64,000 nucleotides of DNA from an uncultured Clostridia bacterium (GCA_934248055.1 CAKQKI010000002.1:62001-126000), one strand, 5' to 3'; shown: positions 38,780-47,723, counted from the first letter of the stretch. A program made the numbers and translations. The notes: generated by a model not told the origin, from the letters alone.

Positions 38780-40579
38780 TTATCCCTTATTTTCGCCGAT
38801 TACCGCTTTTATACGCCTTACGCCCGCCGAACTTGCTTCTTCTTTTATAATTCTGAAAGAACCGAGTTCGCCCGTCGTCGCGGCGTGCGGCCCGCCACAA
38901 ATTTCTTTACTGTATTTGCCTATCGTGTAAACTTTGACTTTGTCGCCGTATCTGTCGGTAAAAATGCCTACCGCACCCTGCTTTACCGCTTCTTCTACGG
39001 TCATTTCTTCCATCGTTACGGGAACGTTTTCTTTTATCGCTTCGTTCACCTTTTCTTCAACCGCTTTCAATTCTTCCGCCGTTAATTTTCTGTCGAAATT
39101 AAAATCGAAACGGAGTCTTTCAACGGTTATGTTCGAGCCGCGCTGATTTATACCGTTATCTTTAAGGACTTCTTTTAACGCGGCGTTTAAAAGATGTGTT
39201 GCGGTGTGAAGGCGCGCCGTGGTATCGTTCTGCTCGGCAAGCCCGCCTTTGAATTTCTGCTCGCTGCCCGCATGCGACTGTTCCTGATGCTTTTTATACG
39301 CTTCGTCGTACCCTTTTTTATCAAGAGTAAATCCGCGCTCTTTTGCGAGTTCAGCGGTCATTTCTATAGGAAAGCCGTACGTATCGAAAAGCCTGAACGC
39401 GGTTTTGCCGGGGAAAACGTCGCCGCTGATATGCGTTATTACTTTGTTGAATTCTTTAAGACCTTCGGTAAGCGTTTTCGAGAATTTTTCTTCTTCTTTA
39501 AGAAGTTCGCGATAAACGGTTTCGCTGTTTTTTACAAGTTCGGGATAAACGTTTCCGTATTTTTCAACGAATTTCGCCGCTATATCTTTAAGGCTTAAAG
39601 GCGGCAGCCCCAGAACTCTTCCGTACCTTACCGCTCTTCTTATCACTCTTCTCAGAACGTAACCCTGATCTACGTTGGACGGAACCACGCCTTTCGTATC
39701 GCCGAGCATAAAGGTGGCTGTTCTCACGTGGTCGAGAATAATTCTGAACGCCTTCGTTATTTCTTCGTTTTCGCCGTATTTTTTATCCGTCAGTGTTTCT
39801 ATTTCCGCTTTTGCGCCGTCGAAAACGTCGGTATCGTAAACCGTGGGAACACCGTTAAGAATAGAAAGCGTGCGCTCAAGCCCCATGCCCGTGTCTACGT
39901 TCTTTTGTTTAAGTTTCGTATACGACCCGTCCGCATGGCGTTCGAACTGCATAAACACGTCGTTCCAGATTTCAAGATATTTTCCGCAGTCGCACGCGGG
40001 CGAACATTCGGGGGAACATTTCGGCGTGCCGCGGTCGATAAACATTTCGGTATCGGGGCCGCACGGTCCGGTAGTTCCCGCTATCCACCAGTTGTTTTTC
40101 TTGGGAAGATAAAAAATCTTATCTTTCGGAATGCCCGCTTTTTCCCAGTATTCCGCGCTTTCCGTGTCGCGCGGCGCGTCATCGTCGCCTTCGAACACCG
40201 TAACCGCGAGTTTTTCGACGGGTATTCCGAGATATTTTTCACTCGTTAAAAACTCAAAACTCCAGGCAATCATTTCTTTTTTGAAATAATCGCCGAGCGA
40301 CCAGTTGCCGAGCATTTCGAAAAACGTGCAGTGCGAAGGATCGCCTACTTCGTCGATATCGCCGGTTCTCACGCATTTCTGAACGTCGGTAAGACGGGTT
40401 CCCGCAGGGTGTTTTTCACCGAGAAGATACGGAACGAGCGGATGCATGCCCGCCGTGGTGAAAAGTACAGACGGATCGTTTTCGGGTATAAGGCTTGCCG
40501 AAGGAATTACGGCGTGACCTTTATCCTTAAAAAATCCGAGATAAAGTTCTCTTAATTTTTCCGAAGTAAGTTTTTTCAT
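38780..40579 (-). CDS. alaS: Alanine--tRNA ligase, short form lacking the C-terminal domain
   Basis: 599 residues, against about 870-880 usual in bacteria. Catalytic class II domain (1-240): MKKLTSEKLRELYLGFFKDKGHAVIPSASLIPENDPSVLFTTAGM and GPCGPDTEMF; then the tRNA-recognition helices and the editing domain with HTATH (HxxxH) and CGGPH metal ligands. It ends right after the editing domain (SAGVRRIKAVIG), so the DHHA1/C-Ala part is absent, and the downstream frame belongs to the ATPase. Short AlaRS forms exist; this looks like an intact, not broken, gene. GGAGA precedes the ATG and a promoter is upstream. No T-box leader is visible. Confidence 0.93.
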   Translation of the reverse strand: MKKLTSEKLRELYLGFFKDKGHAVIPSASLIPENDPSVLFTTAGMHPLVPYLLGEKHPAGTRLTDVQKCVRTGDIDEVGDPSHCTFFEMLGNWSLGDYFKKEMIAWSFEFLTSEKYLGIPVEKLAVTVFEGDDDAPRDTESAEYWEKAGIPKDKIFYLPKKNNWWIAGTTGPCGPDTEMFIDRGTPKCSPECSPACDCGKYLEIWNDVFMQFERHADGSYTKLKQKNVDTGMGLERTLSILNGVPTVYDTDVFDGAKAEIETLTDKKYGENEEITKAFRIILDHVRTATFMLGDTKGVVPSNVDQGYVLRRVIRRAVRYGRVLGLPPLSLKDIAAKFVEKYGNVYPELVKNSETVYRELLKEEEKFSKTLTEGLKEFNKVITHISGDVFPGKTAFRLFDTYGFPIEMTAELAKERGFTLDKKGYDEAYKKHQEQSHAGSEQKFKGGLAEQNDTTARLHTATHLLNAALKEVLKDNGINQRGSNITVERLRFDFNFDRKLTAEELKAVEEKVNEAIKENVPVTMEEMTVEEAVKQGAVGIFTDRYGDKVKVYTIGKYSKEICGGPHAATTGELGSFRIIKEEASSAGVRRIKAVIGENKG

Positions 40580-40623
40580 TTATATCTCCGTAACGCGCGT
40601 GCGCGTGAATACTATACTTTATA

Positions 40624-40653
40624 ATTATACTATAATCGGATTGAGTTTGTAAA
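40624..40653 (-). promoter_or_regulatory. Promoter of alaS / V-ATPase operon
   Basis: Minus strand TTTACA (40648-40653), 18-base spacer, TATAAT (40624-40629). The leader is only about 40 bases and contains a CGCG-rich hairpin, so there is no room for a T-box. Confidence 0.6.
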
Positions 40654-40790
40654 CCGTTTTAGAAAAAAAGAGTGAAAAAAGAAACAAAAAAAGCCGCGGT
40701 ATTTTACTTTGGTTTAAATTGCGGCGCGGACTATTAAAAACAAAAAATTTATTTTGAAAATCCTACGCATACAATATAACTTTTTCACCT
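40654..40790. other. AT-rich intergenic stretch, nothing recognised
   Basis: About 140 bases of A-rich sequence between the alaS promoter and the next terminator. I see no gene, conserved RNA or repeat in it. Confidence 0.5.
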
Positions 40791-40819
40791 AAAAAAGGGC
40801 GGCAAAAATTTTTGCCGCC
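40791..40819 (-). terminator. Terminator of the 225-residue membrane protein gene
   Basis: The palindrome GGCGGCAAAAA / TTTTTGCCGCC (40798-40819) is followed on the minus strand by C and a run of T. Confidence 0.8.
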
Positions 40820-40893
40820 GTTTAAAATTTTTTAAAGCCGCGCGGAAATTATCGTAAAACTTTTTTACTCGCCGCGCTTTGTTTTAATATATT

Positions 40894-41571
40894 TTATTTT
40901 TCTTCCGAAACGGAAATATCCGCCCCTTCTTCACCATTTACTTCTTCGTCGGATATAATTTCTTTCTGCCCGGACTTACTTTCCTGCGCGGGTTTTTTCC
41001 GCTTTGAAAAATTTTCGGGTTTATCGACAGAATTGAAAAGAAAGAAAGCGTAAAGTCCGTAAATAACTACCGATAGAACGTCTAAACTTCCAAGGGTTTT
41101 AGAATTGCCGTTAACGTCGAATAAAAGGTCTGAAAGCAACGCCAGAACGAAAATCAGCGAAAAAAGATACGCCAAGCGACGAACGAAAGGTTCGCCTGAA
41201 AATTCGGAAACGACATACAGCACGATAAACGCAAGCGCCGCCGCCATGCTCAGAATGTTCATCGTCCAGGCGGCAGGCCCCATAACGCTCGACGCGGTTA
41301 TAATCGTCATTAAAAAAACCACGAACATAAAAACCGCAAAAAGCGTTACCGAAAGCAAACCGAAAATTTTCCGCACGCTCGGCGAGAGTTTGTTACCCGC
41401 CAGAGAAATAAGAATACCAGCCGATATATAATACGCGGATATAATCGTCGCGATTATTCCGATAGCAAGCGCCGCGCCGCCGTAAGACAGATAGTTAAGA
41501 TGATAAACGAGCATAAGCGCGCCGAATACGACGAGTATGTTCGACTTTAAATAATCTGCAAGTTTTTTCAT
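40894..41571 (-). CDS. Unrecognised six-helix membrane protein
   Basis: 225 residues with about six hydrophobic segments (roughly 10-28, 33-58, 68-94, 100-122, 131-150, 163-180) and a 45-residue acidic, Lys/Glu/Ser-rich cytosolic tail (VDKPENFSKRKKPAQESKSGQK...). I do not recognise the family. It lies 26 bases downstream of the BFD-like ferredoxin gene in the same direction, followed by a good terminator. No functional link is evident. Confidence 0.65.
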   Translation of the reverse strand: MKKLADYLKSNILVVFGALMLVYHLNYLSYGGAALAIGIIATIISAYYISAGILISLAGNKLSPSVRKIFGLLSVTLFAVFMFVVFLMTIITASSVMGPAAWTMNILSMAAALAFIVLYVVSEFSGEPFVRRLAYLFSLIFVLALLSDLLFDVNGNSKTLGSLDVLSVVIYGLYAFFLFNSVDKPENFSKRKKPAQESKSGQKEIISDEEVNGEEGADISVSEEK

Positions 41572-41597
41572 GTTCTTCTCCCTTGTTTGTAATATAA

Positions 41598-41792
41598 TTA
41601 CGCGTTCATAAGTTCTGATATAACGTCCATTATTTTATCGTGGCAACCGCCGCAACCCGTAGAACAGGAAGTTATTTCCTGAACGTGTTTGAATTCGCTT
41701 TCCACGTCTTCGAATTTATCTCTGTCGTGAAGCGCGCCTTCTATATCTGCTACGGTTACTTTTTTGCAATGACAAATTTCTTCGTTTCTCAT
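41598..41792 (-). CDS. BFD-like [2Fe-2S]-binding protein
   Basis: 64 residues. CHC near the N-terminus (residues 7-9) and CSTGCGGC near 43-50 give the CxC...CxxGCGxC arrangement of BFD-like [2Fe-2S] domains. VTVADIEGALHD matches the family helix. Stand-alone BFD-like proteins serve as small electron or Fe-S carriers; here it follows the flavodiiron fusion gene in the same direction by about 43 bases and may be part of an oxygen-response unit. Confidence 0.85.
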   Translation of the reverse strand: MRNEEICHCKKVTVADIEGALHDRDKFEDVESEFKHVQEITSCSTGCGGCHDKIMDVISELMNA

Positions 41793-41835
41793 AAATATCT
41801 CCTTTTTATCGCCTTGCGCAAGGCAAAGGCTTTAA

Positions 41836-43602
41836 TTATTTTATTTTTTCAAAATCGCCCGCCCCGTGTTTGCATATAGGGCAGATGAAATCCGACGGGA
41901 GTTCTTCGCCTTCGTAAACGTAACCGCAAATCGAGCAAACGTAGCCTTTTTTACGGTTATCGGCGGGTTTTACGTTCTTATGATAATAATCGTAAGTCAT
42001 GCTCGTTTCATCCGAAAACGCCTTGCTTTCGGTAACTCTGCAAATGAAAATTTCGTGACTTACGGCGTCGATAACGCTTTCCGTTTCAAGCGAAGCGAAA
42101 GCGTTCACGTTGTCCGTGATAACCATAAGACCGTTGTCGGAACGCGAAAAATTCACCCCTGCGGTTTTATCGGTATCTCTGCCGCTTTTGAAACCGAATT
42201 TTTCAAAAACCGAAAACGGAGCCGATTCGGTTAAAACGTTCACGTTCATTTTTCCCGTTGTTTTTATAACTTCGCAGGAATAATTCGATTTATTTACGGT
42301 TACCGCCACTCTTTCGGGATTTCCCGATAACTGCACTACGTTATTCGCAATCATGGCGTTATCTTTTTTACCGTCGTTAGTGGTTAAAACGTAAAGCCCG
42401 TAACCTATTTTTCTGAAAAATTTACCGTCTTTGGCGGCAGGTGAAACGGCGCTTACAAGTTCTTTGGAAAGAGCGTTTATTTTCTCTTCCGTTTCTTCGT
42501 CCGCCGCGGATACGATAGTTACGTTATTTTCCGCAAAAGCAACGTTTTTTGAATTTTCAAACGCCGCCTTTATATGCTTGCCCGCCTGCGGCGACCACGA
42601 GCCGTTTTCTATATAGCCTATCGTTCTGTTCTGATAATTACGTTCTATAAGCGCGTTTATGAATTCGCGGGTTTTCGGGAACAAGTCGCCGTTATAAGTG
42701 ACCGACGCTATAACGAGAGCGCCGTATCTGAACGCGCTTGCCACGGCTTTATGAATATCGGAGCGCAAAAGGTCGAAAATTTCAACGTTCGCCGCGCCGT
42801 CCGCTTCGAGTTTTTTCTTTAAGGAATAAGCCGCTTTTTCGGTATTTTTATAAATCGACGAATAAACTATCGTTACGCCCTTGTCTTCCGCCGCGTACGA
42901 CGACCATACGTCGTAAAGTTTAACGTATAAAGGAATTTTATCGGTGAGCGGAAAACCGTGAAGAGAACAAATAACCGAAATTTCAAGCCCCGCTGCCTTT
43001 TTAAGCAGATTCTGAACCTGCGCGCCGTATTTTCCGACTATTCCGAAATAATATCTTCTCGCTTCCGCGATTTCGTCCGCTTCGCCGTCTTTTACGCCGA
43101 ATCTTCCGAAAGCGTCGGCAGAAAACAGAACTTTATTCGTTTCGTCGTAAGTAAGGAACACTTCGGGCCAGTGCACCATAGGCGCGGTTATGAATTTAAG
43201 TTTTAAGCCGATTAAATCGAGTTCGTCGCCGTCTTTTATCTCTATACGGTTATTTTCATACCCTTCGCCGTAAAAGTTTTTCATCATAAAAAATCCTTTT
43301 ACGCCCGACACGACCGTAGTTTCGGGATATGTTTTCATAAACGCCGATATACTGCCCGAATGATCGGGTTCGACGTGCTGAACGATAAGATAATCGGGGG
43401 TTTTATCGCCGAGCGCGAATTTCAGATTTTTAAGCCACTCTTCCGAAAAACGCCCGTCGACCGCGTCTATAACCGCAGTCTTTTTACCCGATATAACGTA
43501 AGAATTATATCTTATGCCGTTCGTTTCGTACTGCCCTTCGAATAAATCGATATCTTTATCGATAACGCCCGCGTTTATGATTCCGTATCTTAACAGGTCC
43601 AT
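41836..43602 (-). CDS. Flavodiiron protein fused to flavin reductase and rubredoxin
   Basis: 588 residues, four-part fusion for reducing O2 (or NO) to water. Metallo-beta-lactamase-like diiron domain (1-245) with ligands His76, Glu78, Asp80, His81 (HVEPDH), His144, Asp163 and His215. Flavodoxin domain (about 246-385) with VTIVYSSIYKNTEKAAYSLKK for FMN. Flavin reductase-like domain (about 400-545). C-terminal rubredoxin (about 553-588) with CSICGYVYEG and CPICK. Carrying its own electron donor, it should work with little help. A PerR/Fur-like box lies at its promoter. GGAGG before the ATG. Confidence 0.95.
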   Translation of the reverse strand: MDLLRYGIINAGVIDKDIDLFEGQYETNGIRYNSYVISGKKTAVIDAVDGRFSEEWLKNLKFALGDKTPDYLIVQHVEPDHSGSISAFMKTYPETTVVSGVKGFFMMKNFYGEGYENNRIEIKDGDELDLIGLKLKFITAPMVHWPEVFLTYDETNKVLFSADAFGRFGVKDGEADEIAEARRYYFGIVGKYGAQVQNLLKKAAGLEISVICSLHGFPLTDKIPLYVKLYDVWSSYAAEDKGVTIVYSSIYKNTEKAAYSLKKKLEADGAANVEIFDLLRSDIHKAVASAFRYGALVIASVTYNGDLFPKTREFINALIERNYQNRTIGYIENGSWSPQAGKHIKAAFENSKNVAFAENNVTIVSAADEETEEKINALSKELVSAVSPAAKDGKFFRKIGYGLYVLTTNDGKKDNAMIANNVVQLSGNPERVAVTVNKSNYSCEVIKTTGKMNVNVLTESAPFSVFEKFGFKSGRDTDKTAGVNFSRSDNGLMVITDNVNAFASLETESVIDAVSHEIFICRVTESKAFSDETSMTYDYYHKNVKPADNRKKGYVCSICGYVYEGEELPSDFICPICKHGAGDFEKIK

Positions 43603-43617
43603 ACAGCCTCCGTAAAA

Positions 43618-43632
43618 TGATACTTAGTATCA
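43618..43632 (-). promoter_or_regulatory. PerR/Fur-like operator of the flavodiiron gene
   Basis: A perfect 7-1-7 palindrome TGATACTTAGTATCA (plus-strand reading) over the expected transcription start. The Fur-family core is TGATAAT-N-ATTATCA, so each arm differs at one position. In Clostridium, flavodiiron genes are known PerR targets. The regulator is not in the window; assignment is inference. Confidence 0.55.
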
Positions 43633-43637
43633 AAATT

Positions 43638-43666
43638 ATAATACTATAAAAAAAATCAAATGTCAA
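43638..43666 (-). promoter_or_regulatory. Promoter of the flavodiiron gene
   Basis: Minus strand TTGACA (43661-43666), 17-base spacer, TATTAT (43638-43643); an alternative -10 TATAAT lies three bases further on. Confidence 0.75.
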
Positions 43667-43706
43667 TAAAAAACAAAAATTTCGACGATAGGGATTTCAT
43701 TTAACG

Positions 43707-43734
43707 AAAAAAATCCGCAACTGCGGATTTTTTT
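43707..43734. terminator. Terminator of pnp
   Basis: AAAAAAATCCGCA / TGCGGATTTTTTT with an AC loop, five bases past the pnp stop. A-tract and T-tract flank the stem, so it can work in both directions. Confidence 0.85.
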
Positions 43735-43739
43735 ACGTT

Positions 43740-45839
43740 TTATCGTTCGATTTTTTCAAGAAGTTTAAGGTCTATTCCTTTTTCGGAAATCTTGATTATC
43801 TCAACCTTAACGGTATCGCCTATCGCAAGAACTTCTTCCACGCTGTTTATGCGCTTCTCGCTCATTTTGGAGATGTGAATCATACCGTCTTTTCCGGGAG
43901 TAAGTTCGCAGAACGCGCCTACTTTCGGAAGAATTCTTACCACGGTGGAAATAAACATATCGCCTACTTCCAGATCTTTCGCGATAGAAGTGATTATCGC
44001 TTTCGCCTGATTTGCCTTGCTCATATCTTCGCCGTAAGTAGCGATAAATACCTTGCCGGAATCGTCGATATCGATTTTAACGCCCGTTTCGGCGATAATC
44101 TTATTGATGGTTTTGCCGCCCGAACCGATAACGTCTTTAATCTTTTCGGGGTCGATATTGAACGAAATAATCTTGGGCGCGTATTTGGAAAGTTCGGGTC
44201 TTACTTCGGGAATACATTCGAGCATTTTACCCAAAATGTAATGTCTTCCTTCGTTGGCTTGTTTGATGGCTTGTCTTAAAATAGACTCGTCGATACCCTT
44301 GATTTTGATATCCATCTGAATAGCGGTAATGCCGTTTACGGTACCCGCTACTTTAAAGTCCATATCCCCGAGAAAATCTTCAAGTCCCTGTATGTCGGAC
44401 ATAACCGAAACTTTTCCCGATTCCACGTCTTTGATAAGACCCATCGCGATACCCGCTACGGGACGCTTTATAGGAACGCCCGCGTCCATCAAAGCCATCG
44501 TCGAGCCGCATACCGAGCCTTGCGAAGTAGAACCGTTCGACGATAAAACTTCGGAAACGAGCCTTATCGCGTAAGGGAATTCTTCTTCGGAAGGAATTAC
44601 GGGTTCGAGCGCGCGTTCTGCAAGCGCGCCGTGTCCGATTTCTCTTCTGCCGGGGCTTCTTAAAGCCTTTGCTTCGCCCGAAGCGTAACCGGGCATATTG
44701 TAATGATGAATATAGCGTTTTGCTACTTCGTCGTCAAGCCCTTCGAGTTTCTGAACTTCGGAAATAGTGCCGAGAGTACAGGTGGTTAAAACCTGAGTCT
44801 GTCCTCTCGTGAATACCGCCGAGCCGTGAACGCGCGGAAGTATTCCGTGTTCGCACCAGATAGGTCTTATTTCGGTAAGTTTTCTGCCGTCGGGTCTTAC
44901 GCCGAGATTAGTTATTTTGGCGCGGACCTTTTCTTTGGTAAGATAGTAAAGAGAATCTTTTATTTCTCTCGTCATATCGGGATATATGTCGGCAAAGTGT
45001 TCAAGACAGTCTTTTTCCGTTTCGTCCTGACGGGTCTGACGCTCTTCTCTGTCGAAAGTATCGAGCGCGTAGTCGAGTTTTTCGGAAGCGTACGCTCTTA
45101 CCGCATTGTCGAGATCTTCGGGAACGTGATAAAGTTCCATTTCGAGTTTTTTCTTACCGCAAGCCGCGACTATTTCTTCTATAAACGCGCACTGACGTTT
45201 GATTTCTTCGTGACCGAATAAAATGGCGCTTACCATTTCTTCGTCGCTTATTTCTTTAGAACCCGCTTCAACCATCATTATAGCGTCTTTCGTTCCCGAA
45301 AGATAAAGGCTTAAACGACTTTTTTCTCTCTGCTCGGAATTCGGGTTTATTATATATTCGCCGTCTGCCATTCCGACGAGTACCGAACCCGTAGGACCTT
45401 GCCACGGAATATCCGAAATGAAAAGCGCGATGGAACTGCCGAGCATCGCAAGCGGTTCGGGCATAATGTTCGTGTCGACCGAAAGCGCGGTTGCGATAAC
45501 GGTTACGTCGTTGAATATACCCTTCGGGAAAAGAGGACGGATAGGTCTGTCTATAAGGCGGGAAACGAGAATAGCCTTATCGCTCGCTCTGCCTTCTCTT
45601 TTCTTGAAACCGCCGGGGATTTTGCCTACGGCGTACATTTTTTCTTCGTAATCTACGCTGAGCGGAAAGAAATCCATTCCTTCTCTCGGCGTAGGAGCCA
45701 TGGTAACGTTTACCATAACTACCGTTTCGCCGCAACGGATAAGGCACGAGCCGTTAGCCTGCTGCGCATACTTGCCGACTTCGACGGTGACTTCTCTGCC
45801 GCCGATTTCGGTTTTGAACGTTTTGTAATTTTCTAACAT
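43740..45839 (-). CDS. pnp: Polyribonucleotide nucleotidyltransferase (PNPase)
   Basis: 699 residues. It degrades RNA 3' to 5' by phosphorolysis. Two RNase PH domains: GRASDKAILVSRLIDRPIRPLFPKG in the first; RPDGRKLTEIRPIWCEHGILPRVHGSAVFTRGQTQVLTTCTLG and GSVCGSTMALMDAGVPIKRPVAGIAMGLI in the second. KH domain (INPEKIKDVIGSGGKTINKI-like, here IDPEKIKDVIGSGGKTINKI) and C-terminal S1 domain (GDMFISTVVRILPKVGAFCELTPGKDGMIHISKM). AAGGAG precedes the ATG. It follows rpsO, the standard order. Confidence 0.99.
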   Translation of the reverse strand: MLENYKTFKTEIGGREVTVEVGKYAQQANGSCLIRCGETVVMVNVTMAPTPREGMDFFPLSVDYEEKMYAVGKIPGGFKKREGRASDKAILVSRLIDRPIRPLFPKGIFNDVTVIATALSVDTNIMPEPLAMLGSSIALFISDIPWQGPTGSVLVGMADGEYIINPNSEQREKSRLSLYLSGTKDAIMMVEAGSKEISDEEMVSAILFGHEEIKRQCAFIEEIVAACGKKKLEMELYHVPEDLDNAVRAYASEKLDYALDTFDREERQTRQDETEKDCLEHFADIYPDMTREIKDSLYYLTKEKVRAKITNLGVRPDGRKLTEIRPIWCEHGILPRVHGSAVFTRGQTQVLTTCTLGTISEVQKLEGLDDEVAKRYIHHYNMPGYASGEAKALRSPGRREIGHGALAERALEPVIPSEEEFPYAIRLVSEVLSSNGSTSQGSVCGSTMALMDAGVPIKRPVAGIAMGLIKDVESGKVSVMSDIQGLEDFLGDMDFKVAGTVNGITAIQMDIKIKGIDESILRQAIKQANEGRHYILGKMLECIPEVRPELSKYAPKIISFNIDPEKIKDVIGSGGKTINKIIAETGVKIDIDDSGKVFIATYGEDMSKANQAKAIITSIAKDLEVGDMFISTVVRILPKVGAFCELTPGKDGMIHISKMSEKRINSVEEVLAIGDTVKVEIIKISEKGIDLKLLEKIER

Positions 45840-45912
45840 TTTTTACTCCTTAACTTGTTTTTCTGATATTTAACGTTACAATCTGACTGACCGTAACGCG
45901 GATATGCGGTAT

Positions 45913-45963
45913 TTTATCGGGCGCGCCCGATAAAGAAAAAAAGGGCGTACAAAATACCGCCCT
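45913..45963 (-). terminator. Terminator and palindrome between rpsO and pnp
   Basis: Minus-strand order: stem AGGGCG/CGCCCT (45942-45963) with a T-run follows the rpsO stop codon by seven bases. Then comes a perfect 22-base palindrome (TTTATCGGGCG and its complement, 45913-45934). The second hairpin lies in the leader of pnp and could be an RNase III-type processing site, as at E. coli rpsO-pnp. Confidence 0.75.
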
Positions 45964-45970
45964 GTTTTTC

Positions 45971-46234
45971 TTATTTTCTCAAACCGAGTTTTGCGATAAG
46001 GCTTCTGTAACTTTCGATATCTTTTGATTTGAGATAATCGAGAAGACCTTTTCTGCGACCTACCATTTTCATAAGACCGCGACGGGAGTGATTATCGTTG
46101 TTGTTGGCTTTGAGATGTTCGTTAAGATGATTGATTCTGCTCGTTAAAAGAGCGATCTGAACTTCCGTCGAGCCGGTATCGCCGTCGTGGGTTTTGTAAG
46201 TTTCGATAATTTGGTTTTTGAGTTCTTTTTCCAT
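45971..46234 (-). CDS. rpsO: 30S ribosomal protein S15
   Basis: 87 residues, normal length. KNQIIETYKTHDGDTGSTEVQIALLTSRINHLNEHLKANNNDNHSRRGLMKMVGRRKGLLDYLKSKDIESYRSLIAKLGLRK has the S15 signature around LTxRINxLNEHLKxNxxDxHSRRGL. A GGAGG lies about 10 bases before the start. The leader (about 70 bases) has GC-rich inverted repeats and may mediate autoregulation as in other bacteria. Placed upstream of pnp. Confidence 0.99.
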   Translation of the reverse strand: MEKELKNQIIETYKTHDGDTGSTEVQIALLTSRINHLNEHLKANNNDNHSRRGLMKMVGRRKGLLDYLKSKDIESYRSLIAKLGLRK

Positions 46235-46311
46235 TTAAATTTATCCTCCTATGGAAATATTCGCTGTATACGGAGCGCGCCGTCGAGTATTCGCGCGTAC
46301 CACGCATAAGT

Positions 46312-46340
46312 CTTTTATATACTAACACATATTTTGTCAA
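46312..46340 (-). promoter_or_regulatory. Promoter of rpsO
   Basis: Minus strand TTGACA (46335-46340), 17-base spacer, TAAAAG (46312-46317). Confidence 0.65.
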
Positions 46341-46352
46341 AACGCAAACGAT

Positions 46353-47723
46353 TTAAGGCTCATTTTTAAAAAGTTCGCTTTTTTGTTTGATTATTACGGG
46401 GAGTTTGGATATATACGTGCGAACGTCTTTGGGAGAACCGTATCTTTCTATTCTGTTTTCTTTTATGAAAACCTTTTTCGAAACGGCGTTCGCGCCGCAC
46501 GCGATATTATCGGAATTTTCTTCCATAACGTCGATATTGTACAAGCACTCCGCGCCTTTTTTGGAATAGCCCACGTTTTCGAGATTTCCCGCGGCGTATT
46601 TCTGTCGGTACAGATAATACGGCTTATAGCCGCGTTTTTCGCCTTCGGCGTAAGCGTAGTCTATCATTTTGCTTATTTCCGATACGGAAAGCCTTTCCGT
46701 GCTTTCTTTGAGTTTCGAACCCTTTTTAAGACAGAGCGTATGAACGGTAAAGTTATCGGGATTAAGACTCAGCGTTTTATCTACCGTGTTTTTAAAATCC
46801 GAAAAAGTTTCGCCCGTAAGCCCCGCTATTATATCCGAATTTATTAAAAATCCATAACTTTTTGCAAGAAAAAACGCGTTTTCCACGCTTTTTGCGGAAT
46901 GCTTTCTTCCGATAAGCGCAAGCGTTTTATCCGAAAACGACTGCGGATTTACGCAAACGCGCGTAACTCCGCCGTCTTTTAAAATTCCGAGTTTTTTTTC
47001 GGTCATGGCGTCGGGTCTGCCCGCTTCTACCGTAAACTCCGTTCCTTTTTTTATAAACGGCTTTACCGCGTTTATAACTTTTTCAAGATCGTCTTCGTCA
47101 AGCGCTGTGGGCGTACCGCCGCCTATATACACGCTTCTTATATCCGCATTCAAATCTTTTACCGCTTCCGTTTCTTTAACGAGCGCGTTCACGTATTCTT
47201 TAACGAATTCCGATTTTTTTATTTCTTCCGAAATAAACGAGCAGTACGAACACCGCGACGGGCAGAACGGTATGCTTAAAAACAAATCCGAAAATTTTCC
47301 GTTTTCGTCGTAAAGCCCTTTCTGCGTTTCGAGTATTTCTTTAACGAGCGCGATTTTTTTATCCGAAACGCCGAAAACGCCTTTAAGTTCCTTTTCGAAA
47401 TCGTCGCCCGCCGTTCTTGCCATTTTTACGGGGCGGATACCCGTAAGCGCGCCCCATTCCTGATTTACCTTGTAAAATTCGGACAGAATTTTATAAAGAG
47501 CGAGTTTTGAAAAACGCTTTTCGTAGCGTTTCAGTTCTATAGCCCCGTCGCATTTTTTCGTTTCTTTAAAAGAATAAGTTTTTCCGTTGAATAAAAACTC
47601 GTCCGAAAAAACGTCTCCCGACGTTTTCTGCCTGTGCTTTATATCAACGCCGCCGACTATGGTGAAAAGACTTATAACTTCTTCAAGGTCTTTTTTATAA
47701 TCTTCTCTGTCAGTAATCAGCAT
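46353..47723 (-). CDS. hemZ: Coproporphyrinogen III oxidase-like radical SAM protein HemZ
   Basis: 456 residues. Radical-SAM core with FLSIPFCPSRCSYCSFIS (CxxxCxxC), VYIGGGTPTALDEDDLEKVI and SDIIAGLTGETFSDF. The N-terminal ~150-residue extension (MLITDREDYKKDLEEVISLF) is the HemZ type of Clostridia and Bacillus. In Bacillus HemZ is an oxygen-independent coproporphyrinogen dehydrogenase homologue. No other heme gene is present, so another radical-SAM role cannot be excluded. Overlaps the upstream hydrolase by 14 bases. Confidence 0.93.
   Translation of the reverse strand: MLITDREDYKKDLEEVISLFTIVGGVDIKHRQKTSGDVFSDEFLFNGKTYSFKETKKCDGAIELKRYEKRFSKLALYKILSEFYKVNQEWGALTGIRPVKMARTAGDDFEKELKGVFGVSDKKIALVKEILETQKGLYDENGKFSDLFLSIPFCPSRCSYCSFISEEIKKSEFVKEYVNALVKETEAVKDLNADIRSVYIGGGTPTALDEDDLEKVINAVKPFIKKGTEFTVEAGRPDAMTEKKLGILKDGGVTRVCVNPQSFSDKTLALIGRKHSAKSVENAFFLAKSYGFLINSDIIAGLTGETFSDFKNTVDKTLSLNPDNFTVHTLCLKKGSKLKESTERLSVSEISKMIDYAYAEGEKRGYKPYYLYRQKYAAGNLENVGYSKKGAECLYNIDVMEENSDNIACGANAVSKKVFIKENRIERYGSPKDVRTYISKLPVIIKQKSELFKNEP

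Noticed and set aside
40580..40660. T-box riboswitch before alaS
   Set aside because: The leader is only about 40 bases and lacks a T-box sequence or terminator.
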